DNA from: Vreelandella malpeensis
Lineage (GTDB): Bacteria > Pseudomonadota > Gammaproteobacteria > Pseudomonadales > Halomonadaceae
Direction of reading: 5' to 3'
Length of the DNA stretch: 64,000 nucleotides
Assembly: GCF_020622355.1 (NCBI RefSeq)
Contig: NZ_WHVL01000001.1
Location: 248,001-312,000, forward strand
The notes under the pieces were generated by a model that was given only the letters and a program-made list of their open reading frames with translations, ran no database searches and was not told the origin of the DNA. Below, one piece after another: positions 24,313-34,775 of the stretch. Each line of letters opens with the position of its first letter. Position 1 is the stretch's first letter. The position numbers and the translations under genes were made by a program.

Positions 24313-26064
24313 TTATGGTTTTCCGAATAGTAACTTTCCAATCCACCAAATTGATTGGCCAAAATTGGATATTAACTGCTCTCCTTGTCGCAAATATGAG
24401 CTGCTGTCGTCAATCCCCGCGAGCTTTAACGCATCCCCGATCTTCGAACTGGTAGGATGAGCATCACCTACTCGCATATCGTATGCCCCTGCGATTGGGC
24501 CAAATATTTTACGAGCTTTTTCAGGCCCTACTTTTTGAGCCAGCACATCCTCTAGTAGTTTATTTGAACCCAATTTTTCTTTATTTGAATGTGTTGAAAA
24601 TTTACGAAGCTCGCCCACATCTAATCTGTCAGAAAATACACGAACAAGTTCTTTTGCGAGCCGAAGAAGAGATGCCTGATCCTTGCTGGCAAAACGAGAT
24701 ATGTGCTTCAAAACTTCTGAGCGGTTAATGTCATGTGTGAAGAGCGGCACGCCGAAGGTGTCACGAAATCCGTTTTCAAGCATAGCCATTACCTCAAAGA
24801 AAAGATCCTCCACGGCATGCGTAGATGCCGGTTGAGCCTTCACTTGGGATTCCAACAACTCACTTGATACCTTCCCATCTGGAACGACATTATGTGCCGC
24901 CCAGATATGCTGCTCCCATGCAGGAAGGCGAGCAATGTCATAAGCGTAGACGGTGATTAAATCTGAAGAGTTTATCCCAAAGTGAATCGAATACCCGGAA
25001 GTTGATTTGATTCCGCCAGTTTCTGCTGTATACCACCCGAGCGAAAACCCACGTAGCTCAAGAAGCTCATTAATAATACTGGTACGAAACCAAAGCCATC
25101 TTCCAATGTCTTCACTATTTAATTCGGCAGACGGCAAACGAGTACCATCAGTTTCCACTATGAACTGCGGTAGGTTGTTATCTGCGTCCCCTCTCACACG
25201 AGTGCTAGTCCCTTGGTGATCTATCCATTCGTCCCGCCAGAACTCCCCCTCAACTCTAACACCTTTATAGCCACCTTTTTGTCCTTGGGAGCTTTCATAA
25301 TCAGTATTTTCGTTGGTTTCTGGTCCCATCACGGGCGCATCATCTTCTTCATCTACGTCAGTTCGCCAAGTGCGAAACATTGCCCAACTTCCGCCAAAAA
25401 CGCCGTTGATGTCGCGAACCAGTAGCTCATATCGACCGCCATCTCGCTCTTCTTGATGGCCTTCTATGCCTGCGTAGTCGCTAGTTTCAAGAGAAGATAC
25501 ATTTTCAACTCTTTGACGGTAGTAAGAGAGCCGTAACGCTAAGTTCCTAGCGGCCAAGTAATCAAGTAAGTATTCTCTCTTGATTTCTATGAGGCGCTGC
25601 TCACCGTTCTCGTCGAGAATCTCACGAGCGACAACCACAAAATTCTCTTCAGGCCGGACCCAATTATCCTCTTCTTTAATGAGGCGAAGGGCTGCAACAA
25701 GATCCGGGTTTAATATCCATTGCCTTCCTCCTACAACTGGTAAAGGTAACTCCAGGACTAAGTGAACGCCTATCGCTTCTTTGTCGTTATATTGATACTC
25801 ATAAATAGTCGAGTAGAAGCCATCCTCGTATGCATAAGGGGCAATCGTTCTGCTAAGCCCGATGTCCCCCCAGCTTAACTTCTCAGCTATTTCACGGTTT
25901 TCTGGTGAGAACGCAACGGACCCACATCCAAAGAACTCGTTGCTATAACCTATGTTTTCAACGTTTCCGTTCTCGTTCTCTGCAGAAGCTCGCAAAGGTA
26001 CCCAAGTTGACTTAGAAAATTTACGACGGGTCTCCTTCTTTTGAAGAATCCAATCTTGATCCAT
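24313..26064 (-). CDS. Integron cassette protein of unknown function with a HEPN-like motif
   Basis: A 583-residue soluble protein, AT-rich and unlike its surroundings in base use. No signal peptide or membrane segment is seen. The first two thirds alternate charged and aromatic strands with no family I recognise. The C-terminal 170 residues are helical (EDLFFEVMAMLENGFRDTFG, LRLAKELVRVFSDRLDVGEL) and contain R531-x4-H536 in YDMRVGDAHP, the form of the HEPN ribonuclease motif found in many defence proteins. An AGGAG precedes the ATG at 26062-26064. A phage-defence role is a hypothesis only. Confidence 0.8.
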   Translation of the reverse strand: MDQDWILQKKETRRKFSKSTWVPLRASAENENGNVENIGYSNEFFGCGSVAFSPENREIAEKLSWGDIGLSRTIAPYAYEDGFYSTIYEYQYNDKEAIGVHLVLELPLPVVGGRQWILNPDLVAALRLIKEEDNWVRPEENFVVVAREILDENGEQRLIEIKREYLLDYLAARNLALRLSYYRQRVENVSSLETSDYAGIEGHQEERDGGRYELLVRDINGVFGGSWAMFRTWRTDVDEEDDAPVMGPETNENTDYESSQGQKGGYKGVRVEGEFWRDEWIDHQGTSTRVRGDADNNLPQFIVETDGTRLPSAELNSEDIGRWLWFRTSIINELLELRGFSLGWYTAETGGIKSTSGYSIHFGINSSDLITVYAYDIARLPAWEQHIWAAHNVVPDGKVSSELLESQVKAQPASTHAVEDLFFEVMAMLENGFRDTFGVPLFTHDINRSEVLKHISRFASKDQASLLRLAKELVRVFSDRLDVGELRKFSTHSNKEKLGSNKLLEDVLAQKVGPEKARKIFGPIAGAYDMRVGDAHPTSSKIGDALKLAGIDDSSSYLRQGEQLISNFGQSIWWIGKLLFGKP

Positions 26065-26082
26065 CGGTGATTAGTCTCCTGA

Positions 26083-26100
26083 GGCATAACAGTGATTATA
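26083..26100 (-). promoter_or_regulatory. attI crossover core and candidate cassette promoter Pc
   Basis: On the minus strand GTTATGCC (26090 to 26083) is the crossover core joining attI to the cassette; it matches the attC core of the same cassette. A perfect -10 (TATAAT, 26100-26095) lies 5 bases upstream. TTGAGG in the adjoining hairpin arm, 15 bases further, could serve as -35. This would transcribe the cassette gene. The promoter strength is not known. Confidence 0.6.
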
Positions 26101-26110
26101 TACCCGTCTG

Positions 26111-26152
26111 CAAAACCTCAATGAACGCGCCAGCGCGTTCATTGAGGTTTTG
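26111..26152. repeat. Perfect 20-base inverted repeat beside attI
   Basis: CAAAACCTCAATGAACGCGC (26111-26130) and its exact complement (26133-26152) are separated by two bases. It lies between the cassette crossover point and the integrase promoter. With TTTT at the arm ends it could act as a two-way terminator insulating integrase from cassette, or as a binding or folding element. It lacks the bulges and core sites of an attC. Confidence 0.9.
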
Positions 26153-26259
26153 TAGCCGCCTTGATCAAATCTACCTCATTGATTCCATTACTAGCAAAGC
26201 AAATTTTGGCTGCCTTTCCAAAATTCGCGTGCTGGCACGATTTGCCATTTCTAATAATA

Positions 26260-26275
26260 CTGTATATAAATACAT
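26260..26275 (+). promoter_or_regulatory. LexA (SOS) operator of the integron integrase
   Basis: CTGTATATAAATACAT differs from the gammaproteobacterial LexA consensus (CTGTATATATATACAG) at two positions. It overlaps a TATAAA-like -10 and lies 28 bases before the integrase start. LexA control of integron integrases through such a box is established knowledge, so the site fits its position. Confidence 0.8.
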
Positions 26276-26303
26276 TTAAATATTAATACAAAGAGATACC
26301 CTC

Positions 26304-27248
26304 ATGAAGCTAATGGATAGGGTCCGGGCTACCTTACGGGTGAAACGCTATAGTCTTCGTACTGAGAAGACGTATCGCTACTGGATTCGCTTCTTCATTC
26401 GCTTTCATGGAATACGCCACCCTGCCACGATGGCGGGTCAAGAAGTAAGGCAGTTCCTGGAGCACCTTGCCGTTGAACGGCATGTGGCAGCTGCCACCCA
26501 AAACTAGGCGCTTAATGCCATCGTATTCTTGTATCGGCATGTACTTGAACAACCACTTGGTGAGATCGGTACTTTTAGCCGAGCCAAACGCCCTCAACGT
26601 TTACCGGTGGTGCTTTCCCATCAAGAAGTGATACGTGTTTTCGAGCATCTTGCAGGCTCCATGCATCTCATCGCTTCGCTTATGTATGGCTCCGGTTTAC
26701 GTGTTTCTGAGGCCTGCCGTCTGCGTGTCAAAGACCTCGACTTTTCACGGCAAGTGATCACCGTCCGTGCTGGCAAAGGTAATAAGGATCGTACTACTCT
26801 CTTACCATCGCCTTGTATAGCGTCATTGCAATATCACGTTCACCGGGCAGAGCAGCAACTGGCCAAACGCCTTGAAAGCGGCGCGATACCGGTATCGTTA
26901 CCCCATGCGCTAGACCGGAAGTACCCCAATGCAGGAACGTCACTTGCGTGGCAGTGGCTTTTTCCTTCATCCAGGCCCTGCTTCGATACCGAGAACCGGG
27001 TAGTGCTCCACCATACTCATACTTCTGCCGTGCAAAAAGCCGTGAAAAATGCCATGCGCGCTGCATCTTTAACGCGTCCTGGGTCATGCCATTCCTTGCG
27101 TCATAGTTTCGCGACTCAGCTGCTTAGCCAAGGCACCGACATTCGCACGCTGCAAGCATTACTGGGGCATAAAAGCGTCGAAACCACACAGATTTACACG
27201 CATGTACTGGGTAATGACTTTGCAGGCGTCAAAAGCCCCCTGGGCTAA
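26304..27248 (+). pseudogene. intI: Integron integrase IntI, interrupted by one amber codon
   Basis: A tyrosine recombinase reading frame of 315 codons with a TAG at 26505-26507, where relatives have Gln (QN-stop-ALNAIVFLYRHVLE). Everything else is intact and in frame: catalytic Arg in YGSGLRVSEACRL, HxxR in CHSLRHSFATQLL, His in LLGHKSVETT and Tyr in QIYTHVLG. The extra segment HALDRKYPNAGTSLAWQWLF is the insertion that distinguishes IntI from XerC/D. One C-to-T change has thus probably silenced it recently. A rescue from an internal ATG at 26529 would lack the N-terminal DNA-binding domain. Confidence 0.9.
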
Positions 27249-27331
27249 TAACGCCGCCGGCCTAACACGTATAAGGCTCAGCCGCCCTCTTGCATCTCTT
27301 TCCACCGCCGCCTAGACTCGCCAGACAACTG

Positions 27332-27466
27332 CTTGACGGGGTGCCGGTGAATCCGGCTGAGATGGCGCAGGGCGTGTCCTTCGAGGATGCCAAGCGCTGG
27401 TCCCGCTGAACCTGATCCGGCTAATGCGCTCATTCAACGAGCGCGGGTACCGGCGTAGGGATCAAG
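27332..27466 (+). promoter_or_regulatory. TPP riboswitch
   Basis: The conserved thi-box pieces are in order: ACGGGGTGCC at the 5' stem, GGCTGAGATGG, then TGAACCTGATCCGGCTAAT and the closing CCGGCGTAGGGATCA. A variable hairpin with CGCGCTC-type arms lies between the last two. It precedes tenA by 100 bases and should switch tenA-thiC off when thiamine pyrophosphate is plentiful. Confidence 0.95.
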
Positions 27467-27566
27467 CGATGGCGCCGGTACGCTCTTTCGAGATCATTCG
27501 CCACCCTTCCGCGCCATTTCCTCGATCTTCTCGCCTGCCCTTCGGATCTCGACTCCCGGAGGATGT

Positions 27567-30153
<2,587 letters not shown>

Positions 30154-30253
30154 GCCTGCGCGGACAGAAATCATGGCGTCGCCAACGCTTCTGCTAGAGC
30201 CTTGCAACTAAAATAGATATTCTTTGGTGATCGTTACCCAAAGGGACTTCGTG

Positions 30254-31942
30254 ATGAACAGAAAAACCTTTTTAGCGGCATCGGTAGCGCTGGTCAGCGC
30301 CGGGCTCTTGAGCGGCTGCGGAAGCAGCGACGAGACGCCCGAAAGCCTTTCGATGCTGGACTATATCCCGGCGGACTCCCCTTACTTCATGGCTGCGCGG
30401 GAAACGCTGCCGGAACAGGAAGTGTTCGACTTCTACCAGCGCTCGATGATCTTCGACGGCACCTTAGGTGAAGAGCTCGACACGGTGCGTGAGATGCGCG
30501 AGGCCTCGGATTCCGACGAAGAGCGTGCGTTGCTGTCGCTGGTAATCGCCATGGGCGAGGAGCTCGAAGGTGTCGAGACCCTCGACGACCTGCACGCCAA
30601 AGGCCTTAGCATCTCGCCGAAAACCGCCCTCTATGGCCTGGGCATGCTGCCGGTACTGCGCTTCGAGCTCGAGGACGGCGTGGCGTTTCGCGAGACCCTC
30701 GAGCGGGTGCTGGCGCGTGCCGAGCTGGAGCCGCAGGTGGCCACCACCGACGGCACCGACTACTGGGTGCTGAACCCGCAGGGCGATCTCGCGGTGATCC
30801 TGAGCATCGTCGACGAGCAGGCCGTACTGGCGCTGGTACCGCGCGCGCCGAGTGACGAGCTTATGGCGCTGGTGCTGGGCAAGACGCTTCCCGAGAACAG
30901 CCTGGAGGATTCCGGCGAGCTCGCCGAGATCGAGAGCCGCCACGGGTTCACGCCGTATGGCACAGGGCAGATCCATACCGCCCGCGTGCTCGACGAGCTC
31001 GGCTCGCCCAGCCACGCGGGAACGCGTGCGCTGATGGAGGCCGTCGACAAAAAGCCTTTGGATCTTGCTACCTGCCAGGCAGATATCGACCGCATCACGG
31101 CGCGTCTGCCGGGCGTGGCCATGGGCGCGCGCGCCTATGATCTGCAAGGCCGCTCGGAATTCAACGTCATTCTGGAAACCGACGACGAGATCATCAATGA
31201 CCTGCGCCGGCTCGTCACGCCAGTACCCGGGCTTGGCGAGCACAACGGCCTGGCAAGCATGGGCGTGGGCCTGAGTCTTCCGGCGCTGCTGGAGACCGTT
31301 CAGCTCTACGCGCGCCAGATGCGTGACAACCCCTTCGGCTGCGACGAGCTGCAGGCGCTCAACACTACCTGGGACGACGCCAATGCGATGCTGAGCAATC
31401 CCGTCGCCATGATGATCGCGCCGTCGCTTTCGGGTATCAACCTGCGCCTGGACCGTCTCTACGTCGAACGCGGCATGCCTACCGCCACCGGGCTTATGAC
31501 GCTGGCCTCCCCCAATCCGATGACGCTCGTGCAGACCGCCGGCTCCTTCCTGCCGGAACTCGCCGAACTGAAGCTGGTGCCCGGCGGCGAAGCCAAGCGA
31601 GTCGAAAGCTTCCTGCTGCCGCCGGAAACGCCGGACGTCTACGCGGCGATGTCGGACTCGGCCCTGGCGGTGGGCGTGGGCCTCGACAATCCATCGAGCC
31701 TGAAGGAAGGACTTGCGGCGAGCGAGCAGAGCGAGGACCTGCTGGCCCACGTTTTTCTTTCCGGGGATATCTACCACGCCTTTGCCGATATCGCCCCGGT
31801 GGTGCCGGACGATCAACTTTCCGACACGGATATCGAGACGTTTCGCCGCTATGGCGACCTCTACGAGCTGATGGAGTATTGGCTCAAGATCGACGATGCG
31901 GGACTCGAAATCGGCTTTTCAGTGGAAATGGCCGAGGAGTGA
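30254..31942 (+). CDS. Large lipoprotein of unknown function
   Basis: A 562-residue exported lipoprotein: the signal ends with lipobox LSGC, giving Cys22 followed by GSSDETPES. The mature chain is acidic, rich in Leu and Glu, and built of alternating strands and helices (VRFELEDGVAFRETLERV-like repeats), with no family I recognise. The start at 30254 (MNRKTF) is chosen because it opens the signal. A terminator-like hairpin follows. Acidic periplasmic proteins fit a salt-loving host. Confidence 0.75.
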   Translation: MNRKTFLAASVALVSAGLLSGCGSSDETPESLSMLDYIPADSPYFMAARETLPEQEVFDFYQRSMIFDGTLGEELDTVREMREASDSDEERALLSLVIAMGEELEGVETLDDLHAKGLSISPKTALYGLGMLPVLRFELEDGVAFRETLERVLARAELEPQVATTDGTDYWVLNPQGDLAVILSIVDEQAVLALVPRAPSDELMALVLGKTLPENSLEDSGELAEIESRHGFTPYGTGQIHTARVLDELGSPSHAGTRALMEAVDKKPLDLATCQADIDRITARLPGVAMGARAYDLQGRSEFNVILETDDEIINDLRRLVTPVPGLGEHNGLASMGVGLSLPALLETVQLYARQMRDNPFGCDELQALNTTWDDANAMLSNPVAMMIAPSLSGINLRLDRLYVERGMPTATGLMTLASPNPMTLVQTAGSFLPELAELKLVPGGEAKRVESFLLPPETPDVYAAMSDSALAVGVGLDNPSSLKEGLAASEQSEDLLAHVFLSGDIYHAFADIAPVVPDDQLSDTDIETFRRYGDLYELMEYWLKIDDAGLEIGFSVEMAEE

Positions 31943-31981
31943 TCGGTTCACCGCTCATGGCAGACCCATGGGCGGAACTAA

Positions 31982-32007
31982 AAACAGGGGCCCAAGGGCC
32001 CCTGTTT
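31982..32007. terminator. Bidirectional terminator between the lipoprotein and CsbD genes
   Basis: A perfect 12-base stem (AAACAGGGGCCC at 31982-31993 and complement 31996-32007) with a 2-base gap lies between two convergent genes. T-rich ends on both strands (five T on the minus strand) suit termination in both directions. Confidence 0.85.
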
Positions 32008-32023
32008 CCTGAGTGAATGCGAG

Positions 32024-32203
32024 TTATTTCTTCAGGCCTTCCTTAAGCTCGCCCTTGCCTTTCTGGACGTCGCCCTTGGCCTGCTGCGCCTTGCCTTTCG
32101 CTTCGGTCTTTTCGCTTCCGGTCGCTTTACCTACGGCTTCCTTCACCTTGCCGGCGGCTTTGTTGGCAGTACCTTTGGCTTTATCTTCTTTTGAACCTGA
32201 CAT
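32024..32203 (-). CDS. CsbD-family stress protein
   Basis: A 59-residue, Lys- and Ala-rich hydrophilic protein (MSGSKEDKAKGTANKAAGKV, ending QKGKGELKEGLKK). The repeated KGxxxxAxGKxKE pattern is that of CsbD proteins, which are abundant general-stress proteins of unknown mechanism. The ATG at 32201-32203 and stop at 32024-32026 define the gene. A terminator follows its 3' end. Confidence 0.88.
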   Translation of the reverse strand: MSGSKEDKAKGTANKAAGKVKEAVGKATGSEKTEAKGKAQQAKGDVQKGKGELKEGLKK

Positions 32204-32358
32204 GGCTTGTTACCTCTAATCCGTTAGTAGGAACCACGCTGACTGCAAGCAAAACGTCATGTCCGTTTACAGTGCAGCTAATCCTTAGAGTAGACGTTGG
32301 CGAAAAAGTTGCCTCACTTTCTTTGCAACACTCTTCACGACACTCTTTACGGTAATTT

Positions 32359-33489
32359 TTACGACAGTCGCGTGGCTTCGAAATGATCGAGCACACGGTG
32401 CAGACACTGAATCACCATCAGTGTCAGCGCGAGCGCCACGACCATCGACGAGAAGCGATAGAGCGCGCTGTAGACGATATCCTGGGTGGGGCCGAGCGAC
32501 TGGCCAAAGAGGATCCCGAGGGTGGTCATGCCACCGAACCCGACCCCGGAGCCGCCAGCTTCCAGCACATGCTCACGGCTGAACAGCATCAAGCCCAGCC
32601 AGTAGATCACGATGGCCAACAGGAAGTGATTGCTCTGAGTATAGAGCAGCAGCTGCATCGCCAACGCCAGGTTGCAGCCCAGGAGCGTGCCGACGATGCG
32701 CTTGACCGCAGAAGCTTGGGCACCGGCATAGCTCAAGGCGAACAGCACCAGAACCGTCGCCATCTGGGCGGAGAGCGAGTCGCGCAGATCGAAGGTCTGG
32801 AACACCACGAAGGAGAGCGTGGCGGTGACGCCGCCCAGAATCGTCTCGTGGCGAACCTGCGCGGCGCTCTTCTCGGCGCGCGGCGGCGGCTGACGCGGCG
32901 CCACGTCGGGAAATAGCGTGTACATGAGCATGGCGATCAGCACCGCCAGTACGCTCGCCAATAGGTTCGCGGCGAGAAGTTCACTCAGGTCCACTCCCGG
33001 GTAGCTTGCGAAGTGCAAGAGAATGCTCAGCGTCACCACGCCGTTGGCGGCGTAGAGAAACAACGGCCCCTTCGCCATCAGGTTGAAGCGAAACAGGAAA
33101 ATTGCCAGCACCACCAGCGTCATCACCACCGGCATGTGCTGCAGAAAGCCGATGATCAGGCTCACCTCGACCACGTTGAAGGCAGCATTGCCCAGAAACT
33201 GGCGGATGATGCCGGCATTGAGCAGCGGCACCATGCCGAGCAAAAACATCGGGAAGACGGTGAAGAAGACCCCGTAGTTCCAGCCCATCAGCTTGCTGAT
33301 GACGAAGCCAAGTGTGGCGCCGCCGGCCACCCGCAGACACTGGCGCAAACCGTTCTCGTCGAGCAGCGACTTAGGTGCTGACGCATCACCGGTACGCCGC
33401 TGCTTGAACAAGCCCATGCCCCAAGAGCGCCGGTCAGTAGACTCAGTAGACTCAGTAGACTCAGTAGACTCAGTAGACTCAGTAGACAT
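32359..33489 (-). CDS. DUF2955/FUSC-like membrane protein with STE-repeat N-terminus
   Basis: A 376-residue inner-membrane protein with about ten hydrophobic segments in two halves separated by a cytoplasmic RQPPPRAEKSAAQVRH linker, the layout of DUF2955/FUSC proteins that pair with HlyD-type adaptors in efflux (aromatic acids are a known substrate class for related AaeB). Its N-terminus is MSTESTESTEST..., made by six perfect 9-base repeats. The start lies inside the HlyD gene end (11-base overlap). Confidence 0.8.
   Translation of the reverse strand: MSTESTESTESTESTESTDRRSWGMGLFKQRRTGDASAPKSLLDENGLRQCLRVAGGATLGFVISKLMGWNYGVFFTVFPMFLLGMVPLLNAGIIRQFLGNAAFNVVEVSLIIGFLQHMPVVMTLVVLAIFLFRFNLMAKGPLFLYAANGVVTLSILLHFASYPGVDLSELLAANLLASVLAVLIAMLMYTLFPDVAPRQPPPRAEKSAAQVRHETILGGVTATLSFVVFQTFDLRDSLSAQMATVLVLFALSYAGAQASAVKRIVGTLLGCNLALAMQLLLYTQSNHFLLAIVIYWLGLMLFSREHVLEAGGSGVGFGGMTTLGILFGQSLGPTQDIVYSALYRFSSMVVALALTLMVIQCLHRVLDHFEATRLS
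33434..33487 (-). repeat. Six perfect 9-base tandem repeats at a gene junction
   Basis: TCAGTAGAC (plus strand) is repeated six times without error. On the minus strand it encodes STE repeats at the N-terminus of the DUF2955 protein, and the first unit also supplies the TGA stop of the upstream HlyD-like gene at 33479-33481. The period preserves the frame. Confidence 0.96.
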
Positions 33490-34579
33490 AGTGCAGCCAG
33501 CTGATCAGGTGAACCTGCAGCCAGGCGAAGGGGTGCGCCAGTGGATGTTCGCCGGGCAGCAGTTGCACGCTCGCCCGGGCGCCACTCGGCGGCATCACGA
33601 CCAGCGGTTCGTCCAGGGCGACGTGCAGGCGCAGGCGCTGGGCATCGCGCACCCAACGATCAGAAGTGGGAATGTCCGCCAGCTGGCCGTCGGCACCGAT
33701 CTGCCCTTCGCGCACCCCGGCGTCCAGCGCCGTGACGCGGCCTTCGAAGATATGCCCGGGCAGCGCGTCGAGAATCACCTTGGCCTCGTCGCCCAGGCGC
33801 ACGTGGCGCAGGCTCTTCTCGCGAAAGTCCGCGACGATGTCCAGGGTATCGGACACCAGCGCCAGCACTGGCTGGCCCGCCTGCACGTAGTCGCCGGGCT
33901 GCAGTTGCAGGTTGGTCACCTGACCTGCCTCAAAAGCGCGAACCTCGGTCCGCGCCAGGTCGAGCCGGGCTTTTTCCAGGGCGTTGCGCGCCTGACGAAG
34001 GCGCAGGTTGGCATCGCCCTCCTCGCCCAGCTGCACCTCGAGACTGGTGATCTGCGCCTCGGCGGCGCGCACGTCGGCCTCGGCGGTGTTCGCCGCCGCC
34101 ACCTGCTGTTCGTACTGCTGGCGGGAAATACTCTGTCGACCGATCAGGGACTCTGCGCGCTGGCGCTCGCCGCTGCGCTCCCGAGCGGTGGCCTGTGACG
34201 CCGCCAAGGCGGCGCGGGCGGCGGCGAGTTCGGCATTCAGACGGGCATTCTCCTGCTCGGCCTGCTCCACCTTGAGCTCGGCGTCCGCTACGGCGATCTC
34301 GAACGGGTCGGCCTTGAGACGAAACAGCACGTCCCCTTTGGCTACCTGCTGGTGATCGCGCACCACCACTTCGCTCACCGGCGCGCTCACTTCCGGCGCG
34401 ATGCGCGTGACCGGACGCAGGATGCGTGCCTCCGGCGTGATCGGCATGAAGCTGTCGGCCACCAAAAAATAGACGAACAAGAGAGCAAAGGCGGCCAGGG
34501 CCACCCTTACCCAACGGGTAAAGCGCTGATCGGGGGTCATACGGGGTACTCGTTCAAAACCCGGCAGGGCCGGCTTCAT
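33479..34579 (-). CDS. HlyD/EmrA-family membrane fusion protein
   Basis: A 366-residue periplasmic adaptor with one N-terminal membrane helix (VALAAFALLFVYFLVADSF), a lipoyl half-motif (APVSEVVVRDHQQVAKGDVL), a long coiled-coil hairpin (about residues 95-205, ELKVEQAEQENARLNAELAA) and the second lipoyl and barrel parts (ALVSDTLDIVADFREKSL). It couples the DUF2955 inner-membrane protein to an outer-membrane channel that is not in this window. The start is either 34579 or the ATG at 34540. Confidence 0.87.
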   Translation of the reverse strand: MKPALPGFERVPRMTPDQRFTRWVRVALAAFALLFVYFLVADSFMPITPEARILRPVTRIAPEVSAPVSEVVVRDHQQVAKGDVLFRLKADPFEIAVADAELKVEQAEQENARLNAELAAARAALAASQATARERSGERQRAESLIGRQSISRQQYEQQVAAANTAEADVRAAEAQITSLEVQLGEEGDANLRLRQARNALEKARLDLARTEVRAFEAGQVTNLQLQPGDYVQAGQPVLALVSDTLDIVADFREKSLRHVRLGDEAKVILDALPGHIFEGRVTALDAGVREGQIGADGQLADIPTSDRWVRDAQRLRLHVALDEPLVVMPPSGARASVQLLPGEHPLAHPFAWLQVHLISWLHYVY

Positions 34580-34724
34580 CAGGGTTAATACGTTAGTCTA
34601 ACAAACAATTAGCAAGCTAACAATAAAGCACCCCATTACCTCTAACTCGATAGCCTCTAACTCCATAGCCCCTATACAAAAAAGCCCCTATGCAAGAAAG
34701 CCCCTAGATGAGAAAGCCTTTACA
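34580..34724. promoter_or_regulatory. Leader of the HlyD-DUF2955 operon with small repeats
   Basis: AT-rich sequence holding TTAGTCTAA and a looser inverted pair GTTAG...CTAAC (34593-34621), a candidate operator for an unidentified repressor, then several loosely repeated AGCCCCTA units between 34667 and 34710. No gene is seen. Confidence 0.4.
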
Positions 34725-34726
34725 CG

Positions 34727-34754
34727 AAAAAAGCCCCGCACTAGGCGGGGCTTT
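34727..34754 (-). terminator. Terminator of the outer-membrane barrel gene
   Basis: A stem of AAAGCCCCGC (34730-34739) with GCGGGGCTTT (34745-34754) around ACTAG, with a T-run on the minus strand, lies 22 bases after the stop of the gene at 34776-35285. Confidence 0.92.
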
Positions 34755-34775
34755 AAATAGACGACTGCTCGCGTC

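Larger units (their letters stand above)
24220..27248. mobile_element. Single-cassette chromosomal integron with a broken integrase
   Basis: From right to left: an IntI gene read rightward (26304-27248, amber-interrupted), a LexA box and promoter, the attI region, and one cassette read leftward ending in attC. This divergent order is that of an integron. The cassette runs from the G^TT cut at about 26089 to 24226. The AT-rich composition from about 24.2 to 26.3 kb differs from the GC-rich flanks and supports acquisition. No further attC was found leftward, so this is a minimal array. Confidence 0.82.

Noticed and set aside
26111-26152. Perfect inverted repeat considered as a second attC
   Set aside because: It lacks core sites (RYYYAAC/GTTRRRY) and the bulged bases of attC; it is fully symmetric.
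26304-26507. 67-residue product as an independent small gene
   Set aside because: It is the N-terminal domain of IntI and the same frame continues past the TAG with full homology features.
33434-33487. 9-base repeat considered as a CRISPR-like array
   Set aside because: Units are contiguous without spacers and lie inside coding sequence.
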